Of a stretch of DNA of 64,000 bases, positions 7,924-15,816 are shown piece by piece. This DNA is from Hymenobacter chitinivorans DSM 11115 (GTDB lineage Bacteria > Bacteroidota > Bacteroidia > Cytophagales > Hymenobacteraceae), in NCBI RefSeq assembly GCF_002797555.1, contig NZ_PGFA01000005.1, positions 186,001 through 250,000 on the forward strand. Direction: 5' to 3'. The notes beneath the pieces were generated by a model. It had not been told where the DNA came from. It was given only the letters and a program-made list of their open reading frames with translations, and searched no databases. Numbering within the stretch: position 1 is the first letter of the stretch; each line of letters begins with the position of its first letter. The translations under genes were made by a program, and so were the position numbers.

Positions 7924-10566
7924 ATGAAAATCATTGACCTCCGCACGATGCGCGGCCCAAGCTACTGGTCCGTCAAGCATTACAAGCTGATTGTAATGAA
8001 AGTCGACCTGGGCGAGCAGGCCGATGTGTGGTCGAACCACTTCCCGGCTTTGGCCGAGCAATTGCCGACGTTGCTGCCCGAGCTGGGCCAGGTGCCGGCC
8101 ACCGAAACCGAGAAATCAGTTCATAAACACCCGCCCTTGACTACGGAGCAACTGCTCGACGGCGAGCCGCTGGGCCACGTAATTCAGCACGTGGCTCTGG
8201 CCCTGCAACGGATGGCGGGCATGCCCGTGTACTGGGGCAAGTCGTACCCGGCCCATCAGGCGGGCGTGGAATTCGTCGTGTTTGCCTACCAGGAGGAACG
8301 GGCCGGCCGCGTAGCCGCCGAAGCCGCCGTGCAACTCGTGGAGGATTTGTGCAAGGGTAAAACGGTGGATGTAAAGGCCATTGTGGATGAGTTGCACGAA
8401 ATCCGGGAAGACGAGTTTGTGGGCCCCAGCACCTGGAGTATCGTTTCAGAGGCGGCCTCGCGCAACATTCCCTATATCCAGCTCAAAAACAGCAGCATCA
8501 TCCAGCTGGGCTACGGCGTGAACCAAAAGCGCATCTGGGCCACCACAACCAGCTACACCTCCCACGCGGGGGTGGAAGTGGCCGGCAATAAGAACCGCAC
8601 CAAGGCCATGCTCCGCGACTCCGGGGTACCCGTGCCCAACGGTACCACCGTGTACTCGGAAGCCGGCCTGCGCGACGCGGTGGAAGAGCTGGGTTTCCCC
8701 ATCGTGACCAAGCCGCTCGACGGCAACCACGGCAAGGGCGCAACCATCCGCATCATGAACTGGGACGACGCCGTGGAAGGACTCAAAGCAGCGCAGGTGT
8801 ATTCCCGGGCCGTTATTGTGGAGCAGTTCATCGAGGGCGACGACCATCGGTTGCTCGTGGTGAACGGCAAGCTCATTGCTGCCGCCCGGCGCACCCCGGC
8901 CGCCGTTACCGGCAACGGCACCAATACCATCCAGGAGCTCATTGACGAGGTCAACAAGGATCCGCGCCGCGGTATCGGCCACGAAAAGGTGCTGACCAGC
9001 ATCAAGGCCGACCAGCACACGCTGGACATTCTCAAGGCCCAGGACCTAACCCTGGAATCGGTGTTGCCGGAGGGTAAACAGCTGTATTTGAAAAGCACGG
9101 CCAACATCAGCACCGGCGGTACGGCCACCGACGTGACGGATTTGGTGCACCCCTACAACGTGCTCATGGCCCAGCGCGTGGCCGGCATCGTGGGCCTCGA
9201 CATCTGCGGCATCGATGTGCTGACCTCCGACATTGCCATTCCGTTGAACGAAACCCGGGGCGCGGTTATCGAGGTAAATGCGGCGCCCGGCTTCCGGATG
9301 CACATTTCCCCGGCCGACGGCCTGCCCCGCAACGTGGCCGAGCCGGTGGTCGACATGCTGTTTCCGCCCGGCGCCAATGCCCGGATTCCAATTTTTGCCG
9401 TGACCGGTACCAACGGTAAAACGACGACGACCCACCTGTTGTCGCACATTGTGGCTTCTAAAGGCTATAAAGTAGGGCATACTACCACCAGCGGCATCTA
9501 CATTCAGGGTGTGCAGTTGCAGAGCGGCGACTGTACCGGCGGGCAAAGTGCCGAGTTTGTGCTCAAAGACCCAACCGTTAACTTTGCGGTGCTCGAAACG
9601 GCCCGCGGCGGTATGCTGCGCTCGGGCCTGGGCTTCCACACCTGCGACGTGGCCATTGTGACCAACGTGGCGGCCGACCACCTGGGTATGCGCGACATCT
9701 ACACGGTAGAGGAAATGGCCCAGGTGAAGGGCGTACTACCCCGCACCGTGCGCAAAAACGGCTGGGCCGTGCTCAACGCCGACAACGACTACACCTACGC
9801 CATGCGCGAGAAGCTGGAATGCCGGGTGGCGCTCTTCAGCATGAACGAGCACAGCCCCCGCATTCGGGAGCACGTCGAAAATGGGGGCCTGGCTGCCGTG
9901 CACGAGGAAGGCTACATCACCATCTACAAGAATAGCTACAAGCTGCGCATCGACCGGGCGGCCGAGTTTCCCATCACGTTTGGCGGCCGGGCTACGTTCA
10001 ATATCGAAAACTGCTTGGCCGCGGCCCTAGCCTGCTACTGCTACGGCTTCGACAAGGACGACATCAAAGTGGCTTTGCGCACATTTGTGCCCTCAGCAGC
10101 CAAAACCCCGGGCCGGATGAACGTCTACAAGTTCCCGACCTTCGAGGTCATCGTCGACTACGCCCACAACACCCACGGCATCGAGAAATTTGCCGAGTTC
10201 CTGGACGCTACCGAGGCGACTCACAAAGTAGGGGTGGTGTCGGGTCTGGGCGACCGGCGCGACGAGGACACACTCAGCTTCTCACGGGTGGCGGGACGGA
10301 TCTTCGACGAGATAATTCTGCGCCAGGACCGGGACTTACGCGGCAAAACCAAGGAGGAACTCAAGGATATTATGATCCGGGGCCTAAAGCTTGACAAGCC
10401 CGAGCTGCCCATCACCTACATCGAGGATGAGATGGACGCCATTGACCACGTGATGCAGACGGCCAAGCCGGGCTCAGTTATCGTGCTGTTCACGGAGAAC
10501 ATCAAGGCCACGCTGCAGAAGCTGGATGAGTACGAATCCAAGATTCCGGCGGAGCTAGCCTCCTGA
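7924..10566 (+). CDS. cphA: cyanophycin synthetase
   Basis: 880 residues, the usual full length. An N-terminal domain is followed by an ATP-grasp domain (about residues 220-470, with FPIVTKPLDGNHGKG and VIEVNAAPGFRMH) and a Mur-ligase-like domain (about 485-880) with the P-loop TGTNGKTTTTHLL near residue 493. CphA builds cyanophycin, a poly-aspartate backbone with arginine side chains used as a nitrogen store, in the cytoplasm. The start ATG at 7924 gives the conserved beginning MKIIDLRTMRGPSYWS. It stands alone between a tRNA terminator and its own terminator; no cyanophycinase or isoaspartyl dipeptidase gene is next to it. Some CphA-like enzymes make other polymers, so the exact product is not certain. 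Confidence 0.95.
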   Translation: MKIIDLRTMRGPSYWSVKHYKLIVMKVDLGEQADVWSNHFPALAEQLPTLLPELGQVPATETEKSVHKHPPLTTEQLLDGEPLGHVIQHVALALQRMAGMPVYWGKSYPAHQAGVEFVVFAYQEERAGRVAAEAAVQLVEDLCKGKTVDVKAIVDELHEIREDEFVGPSTWSIVSEAASRNIPYIQLKNSSIIQLGYGVNQKRIWATTTSYTSHAGVEVAGNKNRTKAMLRDSGVPVPNGTTVYSEAGLRDAVEELGFPIVTKPLDGNHGKGATIRIMNWDDAVEGLKAAQVYSRAVIVEQFIEGDDHRLLVVNGKLIAAARRTPAAVTGNGTNTIQELIDEVNKDPRRGIGHEKVLTSIKADQHTLDILKAQDLTLESVLPEGKQLYLKSTANISTGGTATDVTDLVHPYNVLMAQRVAGIVGLDICGIDVLTSDIAIPLNETRGAVIEVNAAPGFRMHISPADGLPRNVAEPVVDMLFPPGANARIPIFAVTGTNGKTTTTHLLSHIVASKGYKVGHTTTSGIYIQGVQLQSGDCTGGQSAEFVLKDPTVNFAVLETARGGMLRSGLGFHTCDVAIVTNVAADHLGMRDIYTVEEMAQVKGVLPRTVRKNGWAVLNADNDYTYAMREKLECRVALFSMNEHSPRIREHVENGGLAAVHEEGYITIYKNSYKLRIDRAAEFPITFGGRATFNIENCLAAALACYCYGFDKDDIKVALRTFVPSAAKTPGRMNVYKFPTFEVIVDYAHNTHGIEKFAEFLDATEATHKVGVVSGLGDRRDEDTLSFSRVAGRIFDEIILRQDRDLRGKTKEELKDIMIRGLKLDKPELPITYIEDEMDAIDHVMQTAKPGSVIVLFTENIKATLQKLDEYESKIPAELAS

Positions 10567-10583
10567 GGAAGGCAGCAGCCAAT

Positions 10584-10617
10584 AAAAAAAGCCCCGACGC
10601 AGGTCGGGGCTTTTTTA
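10584..10617. terminator. bidirectional intrinsic terminator after cphA
   Basis: Stem GCCCCGAC / GTCGGGGC (10591-10598 with 10603-10610), loop GCAG, with A7 on the left and T6 on the right. It can serve cphA and the convergent gene that ends at 10683. Confidence 0.9.
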
Positions 10618-10682
10618 TTGGTATCAAGGGGAGGCGGAGGCATATCCTAAGTCAGGGAAGGAAGCCGCCGGAATCCGTGGTC

Positions 10683-11630
10683 CTACTTGAGCGTGAAGGT
10701 CGATTTGCCAATCATAACGCCGCCGGAGTACAGCTCCACGGTGTGCAGGCCGGTTTTGTAGGGCGCCCCTTTGGCGTAGAGAAACTGCACGGGCTGGCGG
10801 GTGTTGTCGAACACGATGTCCTGCTTGGCCGTGTAGAAGGCCTCCGAGCCGTCAATCATGAACGTGCCGCCGCCGGTGCTCAGGTTGTAGAGGGCCGCGC
10901 CGTCGGGCTCAATCAGGCGCATCATGATTTCCTTGGTTTCCTTCGGCGACACGTCGTTGCGGGCCAGGTTGAAGGTCACTTTCACCTTCTCCACGCGCTT
11001 GGCCTTAAACTCGTTGTCGTCGTCGTCCTTTTCCTTGTTGCGGGCATTAATCACGCCCACGCGGATGTTCTCGGCCTGCAGACGCGAGGCAATATTCACC
11101 TTCTCGGTCAGCTCCTGGTTGGAGCGCACCACCGTCGTAATGGTGTCCGTGAGGCGGTTCTGGCGCTCTTTCAGGGTGTTGGTTTCAGTGTAGAGAGCTT
11201 CGTTGTCGCTCTTGAGCTGGGCAATTTCCTCGTCTTTCTTCCGCAGCTGGCTTTCGAAGTTGGCGGCGCGCTGCTTGAAGCGGCGTTGCTCGGCAATGGA
11301 GAAGCTGCCGGCCTTGAAGGAGCGCAGCTTGAGCAAATCGGCGTTGATGGACGCAATTTTGGCTTCCAAGGAGTCATTGGCCAGGCCCATGCCCTGCACT
11401 TCCTGGCTCTGGCGCTCGAAATCGGCTTTCAGGGCTTCGTACTGCTTGATCTGCTCTTCGAGCTTGGCATCCTTGACTTTGATGTCGGCCGTGAGCTGTT
11501 CATTTTGTTTGCCCTTTTGCTGGTTCATGTAAAACAGCACGCCGTTAATACCCAGCAGAACCAGGATCAGGGCCACTATCAGCAGGACGCGGTTGTTGTT
11601 CTTGGGCTCGGTGCTTTGGTCTTGTTCCAT
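10683..11630 (-). CDS. membrane-anchored coiled-coil protein of unknown function
   Basis: 315 residues. A polar N-terminus is followed by one membrane helix at about residues 15-34 (RVLLIVALILVLLGINGVLF), then a long coiled coil to about residue 190 (heptads such as KDEEIAQLKSDNEALYTETN), and a compact C-terminal domain of about 110 residues that looks beta-rich (VEKVKVTFNLARNDVSPKE...KTGLHTVELYSGGVMIGKSTFTLK). Proteins of this layout are common in Bacteroidota and are often only named after their coiled coil. The C-terminal domain is predicted to be periplasmic, facing the envelope. The start ATG at 11628-11630 lies about 50 bases after a good promoter. No function should be assigned. Confidence 0.8.
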   Translation of the reverse strand: MEQDQSTEPKNNNRVLLIVALILVLLGINGVLFYMNQQKGKQNEQLTADIKVKDAKLEEQIKQYEALKADFERQSQEVQGMGLANDSLEAKIASINADLLKLRSFKAGSFSIAEQRRFKQRAANFESQLRKKDEEIAQLKSDNEALYTETNTLKERQNRLTDTITTVVRSNQELTEKVNIASRLQAENIRVGVINARNKEKDDDDNEFKAKRVEKVKVTFNLARNDVSPKETKEIMMRLIEPDGAALYNLSTGGGTFMIDGSEAFYTAKQDIVFDNTRQPVQFLYAKGAPYKTGLHTVELYSGGVMIGKSTFTLK

Positions 11631-11687
11631 TGCGGGAAAGGGTTAAATGAAGCCCGGACAGTCCGGACGGTGGGTTACCTTTATGCA

Positions 11688-11718
11688 CAAAAATAAAGGG
11701 ATTGCCTACCTAGGCAAG
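11688..11718 (-). promoter_or_regulatory. promoter of the coiled-coil gene, CTTG-N19-TATTTTTG
   Basis: On the minus strand the -33 element CTTG (complement of 11715-11718) and -7 element TATTTTTG (complement of 11688-11695) are 19 bases apart, fitting the Bacteroidota consensus. Confidence 0.6.
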
Positions 11719-11743
11719 TTTCGCGAATAAATACTACATCCGC

Positions 11744-12346
11744 ATGCATTCGGATTCAGAGCTTGACGCCGCCTACTGGAATGGGCGCTACGTCACCGGC
11801 CAAACCGGCTGAGACACTGGCGCGATAACGCCGCCGCTGCGGGATTATTTTCAGCAAATGAGCCTGCCCGGTTCCGCCCGCATCCTGATTCCGGGGGCAG
11901 GGCGAGGCTATGAGGCTGAATATCTGCATGCTGCCGGTTTTGAGAATGTTTTTGTGGCCGATATTGCTCCCGAAGCCTTACGTGCCTTGCACCAGCGGGT
12001 TCCCTCATTTCCAGTTGCTCACCTGTTGGAACAGGATTTTTTCGCGCTGCCTTCCGCGCCCGCCTATGATTTAATCGTGGAGCAAACTTTTTTCTGCGCC
12101 TTGAGCCCTGGCTTGCGACCTGCCTACGCCCGGCAGTGCGCCGCGCTGCTCCAACCCGGCGGCACGCTCATGGGCCTGCTCTTCGACACCGAGTTTGCCA
12201 CGGCCGGCCCACCGTTTGGCGGCAGCCGCCCCGAGTACGAATCCTACTTTGCGCCCTACTTCGACTTCCTGCATTTCGCGTCGGCCTACAATTCCATCAA
12301 GCCCCGGCAGGGTAAGGAGCTTTTTATCTGCTTGCGAAAAAAATAA
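11744..12346 (+). pseudogene. TPMT-family methyltransferase interrupted by an in-frame TGA
   Basis: From the ATG at 11744 the frame encodes 200 codons, the normal length of thiopurine S-methyltransferase-like proteins, but codon 23 (11810-11812) is TGA. The family pattern YWNxRY...QTGWDIGxxxPPL is recognisable on both sides (AYWNGRYVTGQTG, stop, DTGAITPPLRDYF), so the stop replaces a conserved Trp (TGG to TGA). The rest is intact: SAM motif ILIPGAGRGYEAEYL, the acidic VADIAPEAL and the VEQTFFCAL segment. Other genes here use TGA as a stop, so recoding is unlikely. A shortened protein could restart at the ATG at 11858, losing the N-terminal SAM lid. Alternatives are a recent null mutation or a base-calling error. 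Confidence 0.8.
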
Positions 12347-12353
12347 GATTGCC

Positions 12354-12653
12354 ATGCCCCGTCCCCAACCCGTTCCGTCCTTTATTACCTGGTTAGGCAA
12401 AGTTCTGAATGGGGTATTGCTGCTGGTCTGCGGAGCGGCGACGGTATGGGCCACCCAACTGTATCTGGCGCGGCGGGTGCTGCCCTATGATGCGGCCGGC
12501 AACTACCTCAGCCCCCGCACCGGGATTCGCTACAGCCAGGATATCGTGGCGGTGGCGGGCGGCTTGGCGTTGCTGTGTGGGGTGCTGACCCTGCTCTTGT
12601 TGGTTTCGGCCTACCGGCTCTATGTTACCAGGCTCCGGCGTAAAACTCGCTAG
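12354..12653 (+). CDS. small two-helix membrane protein
   Basis: 99 residues starting at the ATG at 12354, 7 bases after the methyltransferase reading frame; the longer upstream frame has no support. There are two hydrophobic helices at about residues 12-34 and 62-84 with a polar loop between them that holds PYDAAGNYLSPRTGIRY, and a basic tail LYVTRLRRKTR that should stay in the cytoplasm. I do not recognise a family. Its position just upstream of kdsA could mean cotranscription, but the 100-base gap leaves room for a kdsA promoter. Confidence 0.65.
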   Translation: MPRPQPVPSFITWLGKVLNGVLLLVCGAATVWATQLYLARRVLPYDAAGNYLSPRTGIRYSQDIVAVAGGLALLCGVLTLLLLVSAYRLYVTRLRRKTR

Positions 12654-12753
12654 CTGGTTTTGTCCCATCTTTGCGGGGCCTTTGCGGCGCCGCTGTCAGC
12701 TACTTTTCAGCTGCCGCTTGTTGCTCACCACATCCGCATTTCTGCTTTCTGCC

Positions 12754-13578
12754 ATGATAGAATCCCTCGCCACCGCGCTGCCCCATTTTCGCAATACCAA
12801 CTCCGGCCAGTTTTTTCTGATGGCCGGGCCCTGCGTGATTGAGGGTGAAGATATGGCCCTGCGCATCGCCGAAAAGGTCAAGCACATGACCGACAAGCTC
12901 CAGATTCCCTATATCTTCAAGGGCTCCTACCGCAAGGCCAACCGCTCCCGCCTCGATTCCTTCACCGGCATCGGCGACGAAACGGCCCTGCGCATTCTGC
13001 AGAAAGTCGGCCGCGAAATTGGGGTGCCCACCGTTACCGACATCCACGAATCCGACGAGGCGGCCCTGGCGGCCGAGTACGTGGACGTGCTCCAGATTCC
13101 GGCTTTCCTCTGCCGGCAAACGGATTTGCTGATTGCCGCCGCCAAGACGGGCAAGGTGGTCAACGTGAAAAAGGGCCAGTTTCTCAACGGCGAGTCCATG
13201 CAGTTTGCCGTCGATAAGATCAAGCAGTCGGGCAATGAGCACGTGATTCTCACCGACCGTGGCAACTCCTTCGGCTATTCCGACCTGGTCGTGGACTTCC
13301 GCAACCTGCCCGCCATGCGCAGCTTCGGCGTGCCGGTGGTCATGGACGTAACCCACTCCTTACAGCGCCCCAACCAGGCCAGCGGCGTTACCGGCGGCCA
13401 GCCCGCCCTGATTGAAACCATTGCCAAAGCCGCCATTGCCGTGGGCGCCGACGGCCTGTTCATCGAAACCCACCCCACGCCGGCCACGGCCAAGTCGGAC
13501 GGCGCCAACATGCTGGCCCTCGACCAGCTGGAGGCCTTGCTGGTAAAGCTCACCCGGGTGCGGGAAGCCGTGCGGTAA
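12754..13578 (+). CDS. kdsA: 3-deoxy-8-phosphooctulonate synthase
   Basis: 274 residues, the normal length. The enzyme condenses phosphoenolpyruvate with arabinose 5-phosphate to give Kdo-8-phosphate for the lipopolysaccharide inner core. Family motifs seen are MAGPCVIE (about 23-30), FKGSYRKANRSR, TDIHE, VKKGQF, the NSFGYSDLVVDFR segment and ETHPTPATAKSDG. The Cys in the AGPC motif is the position that, in metal-dependent class II enzymes, binds the metal; metal-independent enzymes have Asn there, so I infer the metal-dependent type. The ATG at 12754 is preferred over an open extension upstream because it begins just before the conserved first strand. Confidence 0.95.
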   Translation: MIESLATALPHFRNTNSGQFFLMAGPCVIEGEDMALRIAEKVKHMTDKLQIPYIFKGSYRKANRSRLDSFTGIGDETALRILQKVGREIGVPTVTDIHESDEAALAAEYVDVLQIPAFLCRQTDLLIAAAKTGKVVNVKKGQFLNGESMQFAVDKIKQSGNEHVILTDRGNSFGYSDLVVDFRNLPAMRSFGVPVVMDVTHSLQRPNQASGVTGGQPALIETIAKAAIAVGADGLFIETHPTPATAKSDGANMLALDQLEALLVKLTRVREAVR

Positions 13579-13588
13579 GGGTTTGGTT

Positions 13589-13668
13589 TAGTTGTTGGTT
13601 GTTAGTTGTCAGTTGTTAGGTCGTTCTAACAACTAACAACTAACAACTGACAACTGACAACTGACAAC
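13589..13668. repeat. palindromic oligonucleotide repeat (GTTAGTTGTC/GACAACTAAC)
   Basis: The left half is made of GTTAGTTGTCAGTTGTTAG-like units, the right half of the complementary CTAACAACTAACAACTGACAAC units, with a short loop GTCGTT. It would form a long hairpin between the convergent kdsA and methyltransferase genes. Similar structures occur at 34906-34996 and 42894-43166. Confidence 0.8.
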
Positions 13669-13682
13669 GAGCAACTACTAAC

Positions 13683-14513
13683 CTAAGGGGCCAGCTGCTT
13701 GACGCGGTTCAGGAGCTTGTCCACGGCGTTGTCGAAGCGCAGGACAAAGTGTTGCTTGGGCTGATTGGTGCGGAAAAACACTAGGCCGATAAAGAACAGG
13801 TCGATGGTGAGGCGCACGTCGGGGTGCTGCTGGATGGTAGTCCAGGCCCGCTCCATTTCCGCCGACCAGTGGATATCGTCCAGCACGAACACGCTGCGCT
13901 CGGTGCGGTAGGGCAGGCACTGCTCGAAATAGCGCACCGTGGGCTCGTAGCGGTGGTTGCCGTCGAAAAAGGCGAAGTCCAGTGGGCCGGGCAAAGCAGC
14001 CAGGGCCGGGGCCAGCGTCTGGTCCAGGTTGCCTTCGACTACCTCGATATTGTGCAAGTTCAGCTGCTCGAAAGTTTGCCGGGCCACGGCGGCCGTCTGC
14101 GGGCAGCCTTCGAAGGTGACTACCCGGGCCCGGGAATCGGGGGAGGCCAGGTAGGCCGTGGTGATGCCCAACGACGTGCCCAGCTCCAGAATGGTGCGGG
14201 GCTGAAAGTGGTTGACGAGCCGAAACAGCAGCTGCCCGAAGGGGCGGGGCTTGGCCGCTGCCCGCACGATGCTGCTCAAACTCCGTTGCCGGCCCGCGCC
14301 GGTGTGGGAGCCAGCCCCAAAGTCGCGCACCGTAATGAGCGTGTTATCCTGGCGCAGCTGCTCCCGGCGCTTCTCGATGGGGGCGTAGGCCGCAAAAGTG
14401 CCGTCGTGGTGGATGACGTGGGCATAGAGCCCAAAAACGAACGGGGAATGCAACCCATGTGCATTCCCCGAGCGGAACAAGAAGCGGATGTAACTGAAAG
14501 CCTGGAAAAGCAA
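13683..14513 (-). CDS. class I SAM-dependent O-methyltransferase-like protein
   Basis: 276 residues. A conserved N-terminal segment with AHGLHSPFVFGLY is typical of a Bacteroidota methyltransferase family. The SAM-binding domain follows: ILELGTSLGITTAYLA near residue 110, VVTFEGCPQTAAVAR, and LDFAFFDGNHRYEPTVRYFEQCL near residue 175, as in the Methyltransf_24 family. The C-terminal residues (RLTIDLFFIGLVFFR) end the fold. No ATG fits the conserved N-terminus; I use the TTG at 14513, as the frame closes at a TGA about 45 bases upstream. The substrate is unknown. Confidence 0.85.
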   Translation of the reverse strand: MLFQAFSYIRFLFRSGNAHGLHSPFVFGLYAHVIHHDGTFAAYAPIEKRREQLRQDNTLITVRDFGAGSHTGAGRQRSLSSIVRAAAKPRPFGQLLFRLVNHFQPRTILELGTSLGITTAYLASPDSRARVVTFEGCPQTAAVARQTFEQLNLHNIEVVEGNLDQTLAPALAALPGPLDFAFFDGNHRYEPTVRYFEQCLPYRTERSVFVLDDIHWSAEMERAWTTIQQHPDVRLTIDLFFIGLVFFRTNQPKQHFVLRFDNAVDKLLNRVKQLAP

Positions 14514-14524
14514 GAACGGGTGCT

Positions 14525-14587
14525 TAGTGCCTGGAGTATAGTGCCTGGTGAGGTAGAATCACCGTGCGAGCCTAGCGCCAGGCACTA
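14525..14587. repeat. short direct and inverted repeat TAGTGCCTGG
   Basis: TAGTGCCTGG occurs at 14525-14534 and 14539-14548 and its complement CCAGGCACTA at 14578-14587, giving a possible hairpin between apaG and the methyltransferase gene. Confidence 0.6.
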
Positions 14588-14607
14588 CGCTCGGAACACT
14601 GAAAAGC

Positions 14608-14994
14608 TTAATTCAGACGGTAGGGGACGACGAGCGTGAACTCCGGGATTTCAACGCTAAACTCGCGGCCGTCCACGAGGCGCTCCATCTGGTAAGAGCC
14701 GCACATCTTGCCCAGGCCCGACTTCAGGTTGCAGCCCGACACGTACTGGTGGGACTCGCCGGGCTCCAGCACGGGCTGCTGGCCTACCACACCTTCGCCT
14801 TCCACTTCGCGCACCACGCCGTTGGCATCGTAGATGTACCAATGGCGGCGCAGGAGCTTAACGGTATATTCGCTGCCGTTGAGAATATCAATCTTGTAGG
14901 CAAACACGTAGTGTTCCTGGGCCGGGCTGGAATAGTCCGGCAAATAATTGGTCGTAACGCTAACGGTAACGCCCTGCGTAGTCGTCGTATTCAT
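14608..14994 (-). CDS. apaG: ApaG family protein
   Basis: 128 residues, the full length of ApaG, a small fibronectin-III-like domain. Family motifs are present: VFAYKIDILN, LLRRHWYIYDANG, VVGQQPVLEPGESHQYVSG and the SGLGKMCGSYQM segment, ending in IPEFTLVVPYRLN. In Enterobacteria ApaG was linked to cobalt/magnesium resistance, and the same domain sits in eukaryotic F-box and polymerase-associated proteins; its molecular role in Bacteroidota is not known. It is divergent from ung, with only about 100 bases between the two starts. Confidence 0.93.
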   Translation of the reverse strand: MNTTTTQGVTVSVTTNYLPDYSSPAQEHYVFAYKIDILNGSEYTVKLLRRHWYIYDANGVVREVEGEGVVGQQPVLEPGESHQYVSGCNLKSGLGKMCGSYQMERLVDGREFSVEIPEFTLVVPYRLN

Positions 14995-15101
14995 GGCTCC
15001 TGTGCGGTTCTGTGAAGGACTAACAACCGTGTCCGGAATTTGGTTTATCTACGCAGCGGCACTCCGAAATGGACGGCCAATCCGCAAAAAACTTTCCCCT
15101 T

Positions 15102-15767
15102 ATGTCCGTAAAGATAGAAGAAAGCTGGCGCAAGGTACTCGCCGATGAGTTCGAAAAACCATATTTTCAGCATCTGCTGAATTTCGTGCGCGGTGAATAC
15201 GCCACGGCCACCGTGTACCCGCCCGGCCCGGCCATTTTCCACGCCTTCGACGCCTGCCCCTTCGACCAGGTGAAGGTCGTAATCCTGGGCCAGGACCCCT
15301 ACCACGGCAAGGGCCAGGCCAACGGGCTTTCCTTCTCCGTGGCCGATGGGGTCCGGACGCCGCCTTCCCTACAAAACATTTTCAAGGAGTTGCAGGACGA
15401 TATTCCGACCAGCACGCCGCCCGCCAACGGCAACCTGGACCGCTGGGCCCGGCAGGGTGTGCTGCTGCTCAACGCCACGCTCACGGTGCGGGCCAAGGAA
15501 CCCGGCTCCCACCAGAAAAAAGGCTGGGAACAGTTTACCGATGCCGTGATTCAACGCATTTCCCAGCAGAAGGAGCACGTCGTCTTTATCCTGTGGGGGG
15601 CTTATGCCCAGAAGAAGGGCGAAGTCATCGACGAGAAGAAACACCTGGTCATCCGCTCGGCCCACCCCTCGCCCTACGCCGCCGACCGGGGCTTTTTCGG
15701 CTCCCGACCCTTCAGCAAAACCAACGCCTACCTCCAGCAGCACGGTGAGCCGCCGATTGAGTGGTAA
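15102..15767 (+). CDS. ung: uracil-DNA glycosylase, family 1
   Basis: 221 residues from the ATG at 15102 (MSVKIEESWRKVLADEF, the usual beginning); the frame is open for 11 more codons to an ATG at 15069, which is less likely. The enzyme cuts uracil out of DNA as the first step of base excision repair. The water-activating motif GQDPYHG lies at residues 63-69, the uracil-specific LLLNATLTV follows, and the minor-groove loop HPSPYAADRGFFG is near the end. All catalytic positions of family 1 are intact. It ends in a palindrome shared with the convergent lepB. Confidence 0.96.
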   Translation: MSVKIEESWRKVLADEFEKPYFQHLLNFVRGEYATATVYPPGPAIFHAFDACPFDQVKVVILGQDPYHGKGQANGLSFSVADGVRTPPSLQNIFKELQDDIPTSTPPANGNLDRWARQGVLLLNATLTVRAKEPGSHQKKGWEQFTDAVIQRISQQKEHVVFILWGAYAQKKGEVIDEKKHLVIRSAHPSPYAADRGFFGSRPFSKTNAYLQQHGEPPIEW

Positions 15768-15771
15768 AATC

Positions 15772-15809
15772 CCGGGTCATTGCGAGGCGCAGCCGAAGCA
15801 ATGACCCGG
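15772..15809. repeat. REP-like palindrome with GGTCATTGC arms
   Basis: CCGGGTCATTGC (15772-15783) pairs with GCAATGACCCGG (15798-15809) around GAGGCGCAGCCGAA. It lies between the convergent ung and lepB genes and may end both transcripts. Related GTCATnGCGA elements occur near 46165 and 62755. Confidence 0.8.
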
Positions 15810-15816
15810 CTTTGGG

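Noticed and set aside
11810..11812. Read-through or recoded TGA in the TPMT gene
   Set aside because: Other genes here (for example cphA) end in TGA, the family residue is Trp rather than Sec, and no SECIS-like hairpin follows.
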